Positions 57,354-64,000 of a stretch of 64,000 nt of DNA are shown here, in pieces (the first letter of the stretch is position 1; every line of letters starts with the position of its first letter). The position numbers and the translations under genes were made by a program. The stretch spans positions 1,177,812 to 1,241,811 of the forward strand of contig NZ_LRXL01000026.1 of assembly GCF_001637325.1 (NCBI RefSeq). Reading direction: 5' to 3'. The notes below the pieces were generated by a model. That model ran no database searches and was not told the origin of the DNA. It saw only the letters and a list, made by a program, of their open reading frames with translations. The DNA comes from Cochleicola gelatinilyticus. GTDB taxonomy: Bacteria > Bacteroidota > Bacteroidia > Flavobacteriales > Flavobacteriaceae.

Positions 57354-58073
57354 CTATTTTGTTAGTTGATTTATAAAGTTAACTAACTTAGTTACATCTT
57401 GTTTTTCATCGAAATTGATATCATTTTGTTTGAAGAACTTTTTCAAATCAGATTTATGATTTTCAAATAATCGAAACCACTTAGATTTTGAAGTTGGGGC
57501 CGCAGTCATAGTGCCGTCCGTGTTTAAGAGGTAGTAGGTTTTGATTTGTTCGAAAAACGCATCTCGCTCTTCGTCATAAGGGGTTTTAGCAACAATTTCA
57601 GGTCTAAAAATCACATCATTTTTTTGAAGTAAAGTGTAAGGAGCGCCTTTATTTATAATTATTAAATAAGCCCCACGAGCTCCATTAGATTCATTGTCGA
57701 AATTTGGAAAGTACTGGTATTTTTGAAACAATATTTCTGCAGATACAGATTCGTCTTTAAAAAGTGCACTGTATTTTTCTTTAGTATCTCCTCGAAAAGG
57801 AGCCTTTACCTCCATATCATCAGTATAAATATTATGTCTTAATAAAACCCGTTGTTCTACCAAAGAGTCGTTTAAATAAATTTTTCCTTCAAGAAAATTA
57901 TCATTCATGTATGGGGAGCCATCATAGGTTTCTATTGGATTGTTATTGTACGTTAATCCTGTAGCTAAATGGACTTGGTTGAATATATCTAAATTAGAAT
58001 TGGTATAATTTTGCCCACTAACTGTGCATAGTGTCATGCAGCATAGTAAAACTGTTATAAGTTTGAAATACAT
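57354..58073 (-). CDS. Secreted protein of unknown function
   Basis: 239 residues with a signal peptide ending near CTVSGQN. The mature part has mixed beta and helical composition, few cysteines and a lysine-rich C-terminus (ENHKSDLKKFFKQ) that resembles a flavobacterial stress or GLPGLI-like protein; no firm assignment. It begins 4 bases after the stop of the MscS gene, so it is likely co-transcribed with that channel. Confidence 0.72.
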   Translation of the reverse strand: MYFKLITVLLCCMTLCTVSGQNYTNSNLDIFNQVHLATGLTYNNNPIETYDGSPYMNDNFLEGKIYLNDSLVEQRVLLRHNIYTDDMEVKAPFRGDTKEKYSALFKDESVSAEILFQKYQYFPNFDNESNGARGAYLIIINKGAPYTLLQKNDVIFRPEIVAKTPYDEERDAFFEQIKTYYLLNTDGTMTAAPTSKSKWFRLFENHKSDLKKFFKQNDINFDEKQDVTKLVNFINQLTK

Positions 58074-58077
58074 AAGA

Positions 58078-58929
58078 TTATTGTTTTTGTAATTGATTAT
58101 CTAAATTGTAATGATGCACATCACGTTGCGGGAATGGAATCGTAATTCCGGCGGCTTCTAATCTGGACTTTCCTTCTTCAAGAGTATACCAACGTATGTT
58201 CCAAAAATCATCGTTTGAAGCCCAATAGCGTAACGATAAATTCACCGAGCTATCGCCTAATTCTGCGAGTACAATCATCGGCATTTTGCCTTCTATCTTC
58301 AAAACCGTTTCCTGTTCCATCACTAAATTTAATAAAATATCTTTGGCTTTACGCACATCATCATCATAACTTATACCAAAGATGAGATTTTCTCTTCGAA
58401 CACCTTCTACAGTATAATTTATAATTTTATCGTTGGATAATTTTCCATTGGGTATCACAGCCTCCTGATTTCCAAACGTATTAATTTTTGTATTAAAAAT
58501 AGAAATCTCTTTTACCGTTCCATCTACTCCTTGGGCAGAAATAAAATGTCCAACCTTAAAAGGTTTTAATAATAGTATTAGTACCCCTCCTGCAAAATTT
58601 GCTAGAGAACCTTGTAAAGCAAGCCCAATTGCTAACCCAGCTGCTCCTATTATAGCTACTAGTGAAGCAGACTCAACCCCTAATTGAGTAATTACTAAAA
58701 CAAAAAGTATGATATTTAATGCCCAACTTATAAGACTGGCTATAAACTTTTCGAGGGTAACATCGTATTCTTTCTTTTTAAAAAATTTATTTACTACTCT
58801 ATTAATCATTTTAATAAGCCAAAATCCAATAACGAGCATTAAAATAGCTGCGACGACGTTCGGCAGAAAATCGATTAATTTTTGTCCATATTTTTCGATG
58901 TAAACATCAATGTTATTAAACTTTTCCAT
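58078..58929 (-). CDS. Small-conductance mechanosensitive channel, MscS family
   Basis: 283 residues, three membrane helices, the last (TM3) with the glycine/alanine-rich AIIGAAGLAIGLALQGSLANF that lines the pore. A cytoplasmic beta domain follows (FKVGHFISAQGVDGTVKEI and IPNGKLSNDKIINYT). The C-terminal portal domain is present. It relieves hypo-osmotic stress. It is sandwiched between the DUF255 gene and the unknown secreted protein with gaps of 6 and 4 bases. Confidence 0.95.
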   Translation of the reverse strand: MEKFNNIDVYIEKYGQKLIDFLPNVVAAILMLVIGFWLIKMINRVVNKFFKKKEYDVTLEKFIASLISWALNIILFVLVITQLGVESASLVAIIGAAGLAIGLALQGSLANFAGGVLILLLKPFKVGHFISAQGVDGTVKEISIFNTKINTFGNQEAVIPNGKLSNDKIINYTVEGVRRENLIFGISYDDDVRKAKDILLNLVMEQETVLKIEGKMPMIVLAELGDSSVNLSLRYWASNDDFWNIRWYTLEEGKSRLEAAGITIPFPQRDVHHYNLDNQLQKQ

Positions 58930-58935
58930 AAAATT

Positions 58936-61062
58936 TTAATCTGTGTTTTTTAGTGTTTCTAAAGCAATTTTAGTTTCGGTTACGGGAAGGTTGCATGTGT
59001 TGTTTACACAAACATAAATAAATGTTGTATCATCCACATAGCGGCTTTTCAGTAAAGGTTCGTCAGTTTCAGTGGTGCTTCCAGCAATAATTTTGTTGGG
59101 AATATAGTGCTGATTTAATTCTTTAATTTTTTCTGAAGCATTTTCGCCTACCACCACAACTTCGTAAAAATCATGTTGATAGTTGGCTAATAAGTCCATC
59201 CAGTTTGAAAAACCAGAAGGATATTTTTCTAGTTCAGGAAGTATATTTTTTAATTGTTGTTTGGCTGTTTCTGCATACATTTCATTTTCGAAATAGCGAG
59301 AAAGTTTAAACAAATTTTTCGCCATGATCGAATTGGAAGCCGGAATTACATTGTCGCGGTATTCAAACGTGCGAGTTACTAATGCAGCATCCTCATTAGA
59401 AGTAAAATAGAACATCCCTTTTTCTTCATCATAGAAATGTTGAAAAGTGTATTCTGTTAGTGATTTAGACTTCGAGAGCCAAGTAGCATCTAAAGTCACC
59501 TCGTATAACGCTATGTAGGCTTCGATAACAGTAGCGTAATCCTCCAAAAATCCGTTTATTGATGCAGTTCCGTTTTTGTAATTATGAAAAATCCTTCCGT
59601 TAGTATTGGTTAGTTTTTCAGAAATAAACCGGGCATTTTTAATAGCTGAAGTAAGATATTCGGGTTTTTGTAACGCTTTATATGCATCCACATAACCCTT
59701 TAGCATAAGGGCGTTCCAAGAAGTAAGTGTTTTATCATCGAGTCTTGGTTTAGCACGTTGCTTCCGGTGTGCAGTTAATATAGATTTCCAAGATTTTTTT
59801 TTCTTCTGAAATCCTTCCGAAGTGATCGCATATTCCTTGATAATTTCAGCATCCGTTTTATCGCGAATTAAAACATAATTGTTATGCTCCCATTTTCCGA
59901 AGCTATTTACATTATAATACTCTGCAAACAAAGGGAAATCATCTCCGAGTAGTTCTTGCAATTCTAGTTTTGTAAAAACGTAGTACGCTCCTTCTTCTAA
60001 TGTTCCTTCTAAATTTTTACTATCTGCATCGAGAGAAGAATAAAAAGTGCCTTCATTGGTCGTCATCTCTGTGGCTATGTAAGAGAGCGTTTCTTCAATA
60101 ATTTCTTTATATAAATTTTTATGCGTCACGAGGTAAGCATCACTATACAAACTTACTAGTTGAGCATTGTCATAGAGCATTTTTTCAAAATGAGGTATAT
60201 GCCATTTTTCATCAACACTATATCGTGAAAATCCACCTTCTATTTGGTCGTAAATACCACCGTACGCCATTTGGTCTAACGTAACTAACACCTGTTTTTT
60301 TACTTCTTCATCGTTATTTTGAACCGCATACCGCAGTAAAAAATGCCAATTGTTTGGCATCATGAATTTTGGAGCTCGTTTAAATCCTCCAAAACGAGGA
60401 TCGAAATTTTTAGACCAATTTGATACAATTTCATTCGTAGGAATTTTTTTAAAAGAAACTGTCTCTGTGTTTAAAGCAATAAGATCCATGTTTTTAATTC
60501 CCGCCTCTAATTTGGTTGCATGCTCTTCCAGCTTTTCAGGTTGCTCTTTGTATGCTTTTTGTAGTTGTTCCAAGGCATCGATCCATTGTTCCTTTTTAAA
60601 ATAGGTACCTCCCCAAATAGGCCGACCATCGGGAAGGGTGACTACATTGAGTGGCCATCCCGCGTGCCCAGTCATAAGCTGAACGGCGTTAATGTAAATT
60701 TGATCAATATCTGGGCGTTCTTCTCGATCTACTTTTACTGAAATATAATCTGTATTCATGACCAACGCCACTTCCTCATCTTCAAAGCTTTCGTGTTCCA
60801 TTACATGGCACCAATGGCAAGCAGCATACCCAATACTAACAATCATTAATTTTTGTTCTTCTTTGGCTTTCTGAAGCGTCTCTGCATTCCAGGCTTTCCA
60901 ATCTACTGGATTGTGAGCATGCTGTAACAGGTACGGACTTGTTTCAGAAATTAAAGCATTGGTATGTGTAGGATTGGTAATAGACACAGGATCTTTTTTA
61001 GGACTCGTACAAGAAGTGAGTAGTAAATTAATTAAAAAAAATAAGTGGAAAGATCGATACAT
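58936..61062 (-). CDS. DUF255 thioredoxin-like lipoprotein (YyaL/SSP411 family)
   Basis: Start at ATG 61062 ([20 protein letters not shown]), which gives a lipobox LLTSC; the ATG at 61092 adds ten residues before the signal. 708 residues. The N-terminal DUF255 domain has the thioredoxin-type motif [11 protein letters not shown], then [15 protein letters not shown]. The rest is a six-hairpin glycosidase-like helical barrel (about 250-690). Such proteins are conserved in many phyla with an unproven role; this one appears to be exported, as lipoprotein. Confidence 0.88.
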   Translation of the reverse strand: MYRSFHLFFLINLLLTSCTSPKKDPVSITNPTHTNALISETSPYLLQHAHNPVDWKAWNAETLQKAKEEQKLMIVSIGYAACHWCHVMEHESFEDEEVALVMNTDYISVKVDREERPDIDQIYINAVQLMTGHAGWPLNVVTLPDGRPIWGGTYFKKEQWIDALEQLQKAYKEQPEKLEEHATKLEAGIKNMDLIALNTETVSFKKIPTNEIVSNWSKNFDPRFGGFKRAPKFMMPNNWHFLLRYAVQNNDEEVKKQVLVTLDQMAYGGIYDQIEGGFSRYSVDEKWHIPHFEKMLYDNAQLVSLYSDAYLVTHKNLYKEIIEETLSYIATEMTTNEGTFYSSLDADSKNLEGTLEEGAYYVFTKLELQELLGDDFPLFAEYYNVNSFGKWEHNNYVLIRDKTDAEIIKEYAITSEGFQKKKKSWKSILTAHRKQRAKPRLDDKTLTSWNALMLKGYVDAYKALQKPEYLTSAIKNARFISEKLTNTNGRIFHNYKNGTASINGFLEDYATVIEAYIALYEVTLDATWLSKSKSLTEYTFQHFYDEEKGMFYFTSNEDAALVTRTFEYRDNVIPASNSIMAKNLFKLSRYFENEMYAETAKQQLKNILPELEKYPSGFSNWMDLLANYQHDFYEVVVVGENASEKIKELNQHYIPNKIIAGSTTETDEPLLKSRYVDDTTFIYVCVNNTCNLPVTETKIALETLKNTD

Positions 61063-61122
61063 ATAAAAATAAATACGCCCTTGAAAGTTCAAAAGCGCAT
61101 TTACAATTTAATTTGAAACAGA

Positions 61123-61323
61123 TTAACTTACTTCGAATGAGATTTTCACGTTCACACGATATTCGGTGACATTATCACCATTTATAATACAGCTCTGTTC
61201 ATTAACATATGCTGAACGCATATTCTTTACGCTTTTTCCCGCGTGTTTTACAGCTTTTTTTGTAGCATCCTCCCAACTTTCGGTAGAATTTGCCATTACT
61301 TCAATTACTTTTATAACTCCCAT
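61123..61323 (-). CDS. Dodecin family protein
   Basis: 66 residues, full length. Begins MGVIKVIEVMANSTESWEDA, a hallmark of dodecins, followed by AVKHAGKSVKNMRSAYV and the C-terminal strand EYRVNVKISFEV. Dodecin forms a hollow 12-mer that stores flavins such as FMN, or coenzyme A. A tryptophan (W17) that stacks on the flavin is present. It lies in a minus-strand run with the Nfu gene. Confidence 0.93.
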   Translation of the reverse strand: MGVIKVIEVMANSTESWEDATKKAVKHAGKSVKNMRSAYVNEQSCIINGDNVTEYRVNVKISFEVS

Positions 61324-61440
61324 TGTATCAGGTTTTTTTAAGTTAGAAATTCAAGATACGGGTTTCAAACACGAAAATATCTCAAAATATCGTTAAAGGT
61401 TTCCGAAGAAAGGTAGATACTCCAATAAAGTAAAACGATC

Positions 61441-62373
61441 TTATCCGTTTATAGCTTCCACAGAAGCAACACGACCATTTAGCATTTCAACTAACATAGT
61501 TTCAATACCATTTTTAAGCGTGACTGTAGACGAAGGGCAACCACTACAAGCTCCTTGAAGTACTACCCGAACCGTTTTGGTTTCTTCATTAAAAGAATCG
61601 AAAGCAATATTACCACCATCACTAGCTACGGCAGGTTTTACATACTCATCGAGTATCTGCATAATTTCTTTGTCGATATCACTATAATTAGTTTGAGTTG
61701 CTTCGGAAGAAACTCCAGTAGTTTTTTTCTCTTCGGAAGAAGAAGTAGAAACATCCCCTTTCTGAAGCAGTGAATCGTTTAAAATTGTTTTTCCGTTTTC
61801 GATATACACACGTATAAATTCACGGATTTCCATAGAAATTTCCTGCCATTCTGCTACGTTGTATTTCATTACTGAAACATAGTTGGCGCTAATAAAAACT
61901 TCTTTTATAAAAGGAAAATTAAAAAGAGCTGAGGCTAGAGGAGCTTCGGCTGCGTCATCAATACTTTTAAACTCAAAAACACCAGTCACTAAAGGCTTAT
62001 TAGCAACAAATTTCATTACCGAAGGGTTCGGAGTGCTTTCTGCATAGACCGTAACGGGAACTTTTTTAGTAACTACCCCTGCGTTAATTACTGGTTTTCC
62101 GCTATTAAGATATTCTAAAATAGAAGTGGCAACTTCTTCCTGAACATCGTTCCAGCTAACAATATTATAGCGCTCTATGGCAATAAAATTTTGAGAAATA
62201 TAAACCGTTTTTACAAAAGGTAGATAGAACAATTGTTGCGCTATGGGACTGTCTTTTGCGTCATCAATATTTTTAAATTCGTAACTCGAAGCTTGTGTTA
62301 AAAAAGAATCTGCAACAAATTTTATAATATTTTCGTTTTTTGTAGGTTGTATGGTAATGTTAAATTGAGACAT
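61441..62373 (-). CDS. Nfu-type Fe-S scaffold protein with duplicated N-terminal domain
   Basis: 310 residues. Two Nfu_N-type domains in tandem: residues about 1-100 (TQASSYEFKNIDDAKDSP) and about 105-205 (LVTGVFEFKSIDDAAEAP). A low-complexity Ser/Thr/Glu linker separates them from the NifU-like C-terminal domain carrying CSGCPSS (C276, C279). The C-terminal CxxC binds a [4Fe-4S] cluster and delivers it to client proteins. Normal Nfu has one N-terminal domain. Confidence 0.93.
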   Translation of the reverse strand: MSQFNITIQPTKNENIIKFVADSFLTQASSYEFKNIDDAKDSPIAQQLFYLPFVKTVYISQNFIAIERYNIVSWNDVQEEVATSILEYLNSGKPVINAGVVTKKVPVTVYAESTPNPSVMKFVANKPLVTGVFEFKSIDDAAEAPLASALFNFPFIKEVFISANYVSVMKYNVAEWQEISMEIREFIRVYIENGKTILNDSLLQKGDVSTSSSEEKKTTGVSSEATQTNYSDIDKEIMQILDEYVKPAVASDGGNIAFDSFNEETKTVRVVLQGACSGCPSSTVTLKNGIETMLVEMLNGRVASVEAING

Positions 62374-62390
62374 GCTATAGCTATTTTTTG

Positions 62391-62398
62391 CAAAATTA
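62391..62398 (-). promoter_or_regulatory. Candidate -7 box for the Nfu gene
   Basis: The minus strand reads TAATTTTG followed by C, 18 bases before the Nfu ATG. The -33 element is weak. Confidence 0.35.
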
Positions 62399-62422
62399 TA
62401 AAAATAAAGCTAAGGTATTCGA

Positions 62423-62430
62423 TATATTTG
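62423..62430 (+). promoter_or_regulatory. Candidate -7 box for the choice-of-anchor L gene
   Basis: TATATTTG, 18 bases before the ATG at 62449. No TTG at a suitable distance was found. Confidence 0.35.
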
Positions 62431-62448
62431 GGTGCGTAATTGTTTTTT

Positions 62449-64000
62449 ATGAAGAAATTAATACTCTTAATATCTTTTTTAATTTGTTTTGTGGGGTTTG
62501 GGCAATCGATTATAGTAAATGATGCTGCTGCACCTGAAACTAACTTTACTCCCGAAGAATTAATAACCGAAGTTTTAATTGGGGGAGAAGGTTGCGGTGA
62601 TGTTAATTTCCAATTGCTTCAAGAGAATCCGGAGGGTACAGCAAATATTGCGAACAGAAGTTGGGGTTATTTTGATGCGACTGGTACTAACTTCCCATTT
62701 GCTTCTGGAGTAATTTTGTCAACCGGGCTATCCAAAGATGCTCAAGGTCCTAATACAGAAACTGGAACTACGGGTACGGGTATTGGATGGGGAGGAGATC
62801 CTGATCTAAAAACCATCCTTGACCTACAAAGTGGCGATAACGAACCCACCAATAATGCAACCATCTTCCAATTTTCTTTTGTACCAGTAATTAGTGAAAT
62901 AAGTTTCGATTTTATTTTCGCTTCAGAAGAATATGAAAATGATTTTGAATGTGATAGTCAATATCGGGATGGATTTGCTTTTTTATTACGAGGTCCGGGC
63001 ATTCCAAATGATTCAGGAACTGTTTTTGGTGGAACAAATATAGCTGCTGTTCCAGGCTCTGATGGAATTCCGGTGAGTACACTTTCCATCCATGATGGGT
63101 CTTTTACCTGTGGAACTGAAATTGAAGGCACTAATTTTTTCCCCGAGCTTTATATTAGTAATAGTGGAACTAACAATGCGAACGAAATTGAATTTGACGG
63201 ATATACGCAATCGCTCACTGCACAGGCTAATTTAACTCCCGGTGAAACCTATGAATTAAAAATGGTAATTGCAGATCGAGGAGATACTTCTTTCGATTCT
63301 GCTGTTTTTTTTAATGCGGGTAGTTTTAACATTGGAGTTAATCTAGGAGATGATTTTACTCTTAATGCAGGGAATGCTCCATGTGAAGGAGAAGATTTTG
63401 AAATTGGCGTTTTACCGTCATTAAACACGAGCTATCAATGGTATTTTTTAGATCCGGTTACAATGGATTTTAACATATTGCCAGGAGAAACCTCAAGTAC
63501 TATTACCATCAATAATTCTGGAACGTACCAACTTGAAGCATCTATAGATGGAGGATGTATTGCAACAGATGAAATTATTGTCGAATTTGCTCCGCAGCCT
63601 ACTGCTGTTGAGCCCGACTTAATAATTGCATGCGACACCATTCCTAACGATGGTTTTGCCGAATTCGATCTTACGATCCGTGATGCGCAGATTCAAAATG
63701 GTCAACCCAGTACTACTGTGACCTATTTTCGAACAGAAGCTACAGCACAATCGGGTAATTTTCCAATTACCAATCCTACGATTTTTGAAAATACAGAGCC
63801 AGATATTCAAACTATTTATGCTCGTTTAGAGGAGACAACGTATGGTTGTTTTGATATAGTAGAACTAGACCTTCGTGTGGACATGGCTCCTATGATCACA
63901 GATCCTATCGATTCTTATTTGGTATGCGATACCGATCAGGATGGTGTTGAGGTTTATGATTTACGAAGCAAAGATGCTGAGATTCTCAACACTCAAGTTG
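62449..64000 (+). CDS. Large secreted choice-of-anchor L domain protein (3' end outside window)
   Basis: The frame opens with ATG at 62449 and runs to the window end with 517 codons visible. Signal peptide: MKKLILLISFLICFVGFGQS. Residues about 30-300 form a choice-of-anchor L domain, seen in ANRSWGYFDATGTNFPFASG, FDFIFASEEYENDF and KMVIADRGDTSFDSAVFF. Ig-like segments start after it (YQWYF and following). Members in Bacteroidota usually end in a type IX secretion B-type sorting domain, which lies beyond the edge. Likely exported by the T9SS whose SprA is encoded in this window. Confidence 0.85.
   Translation, partial: MKKLILLISFLICFVGFGQSIIVNDAAAPETNFTPEELITEVLIGGEGCGDVNFQLLQENPEGTANIANRSWGYFDATGTNFPFASGVILSTGLSKDAQGPNTETGTTGTGIGWGGDPDLKTILDLQSGDNEPTNNATIFQFSFVPVISEISFDFIFASEEYENDFECDSQYRDGFAFLLRGPGIPNDSGTVFGGTNIAAVPGSDGIPVSTLSIHDGSFTCGTEIEGTNFFPELYISNSGTNNANEIEFDGYTQSLTAQANLTPGETYELKMVIADRGDTSFDSAVFFNAGSFNIGVNLGDDFTLNAGNAPCEGEDFEIGVLPSLNTSYQWYFLDPVTMDFNILPGETSSTITINNSGTYQLEASIDGGCIATDEIIVEFAPQPTAVEPDLIIACDTIPNDGFAEFDLTIRDAQIQNGQPSTTVTYFRTEATAQSGNFPITNPTIFENTEPDIQTIYARLEETTYGCFDIVELDLRVDMAPMITDPIDSYLVCDTDQDGVEVYDLRSKDAEILNTQV

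Noticed and set aside
1..64000. tRNA, rRNA, CRISPR arrays, IS elements, integrases, phage genes
   Set aside because: Looked for by eye on both strands and none found; the region is compact core genome.

Overview
The window is chromosomal DNA of a marine-type member of the Flavobacteriaceae (Bacteroidota). The reasons are the AT-rich composition, promoters of the Bacteroidota type (TTG, about 20 bases, TAnnTTTG) with no Shine-Dalgarno preference, the gliding/type IX secretion genes sprA and remB, an alternative complex III respiratory operon, and secreted proteins of the flavobacterial VGIGT and choice-of-anchor L types. No rRNA, tRNA, CRISPR array, insertion sequence or prophage was found. 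The region looks like stable core genome with a few accessory genes.

Layout. Bases 1-1872: the end of a putative C45-family acyltransferase/hydrolase and an overlapping PaaK-like adenylate-forming ligase, probably the edge of a larger gene set to the left. 1879-4483 (minus strand): a secreted VGIGT-type protein, a small lipoprotein and a tandem universal stress protein. 4574-9247: the rimP-nusA-infB operon, whose leader carries a terminator-like hairpin overlapped by a 13-codon open frame. 9354-9749 (minus): a SPOR-domain protein. 9973-21899: a 12-kb respiratory operon, actABCDEF (alternative complex III) followed by cytochrome oxidase subunits II and I. 21900-22265: a gene-free stretch with six inverted repeats. 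22266-24274 (minus): a peroxiredoxin-like protein and an unknown secreted protein.

24372-30712: ruvB, a cytochrome P450, queG, a malic enzyme/phosphotransacetylase fusion and ruvA. 30716-42776: the motility/secretion block sprA, gcvH, a VanZ-like gene, two TonB-like genes and remB. 42787-43668 (minus): a metallo-beta-lactamase-fold protein. 43830-49254: heme O synthase, two oxidase subunit III genes, subunit IV, and an assembly group (a cysteine-free thioredoxin-like protein, SCO, DUF420, a small CAMCR protein). This complements the coxBA genes 22 kb away.

49399-57298: an ABC/MacB-type efflux system with one ATPase, two permeases, two adaptors and one TolC, ending in tsaB. 57354-62373 (minus): an unknown secreted protein, an MscS channel, a DUF255 thioredoxin-like lipoprotein, dodecin and an Nfu-type Fe-S scaffold with a duplicated N-terminal domain. 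62449-end: the start of a large secreted choice-of-anchor L protein cut by the window edge.

The central theme is aerobic respiration. Quinol is oxidised by the Act complex, electrons pass through its c-type hemes to a CuA-containing oxidase, and heme, copper and assembly functions are supplied by the second cluster. The most unusual signals are the rimP leader, the structured gap after coxA, three consecutive genes sharing a two-cysteine TonB-like domain, a helix-hairpin-helix tail on ActC, and a strongly recurrent 9-mer, CTTC(C/G)GAAG.
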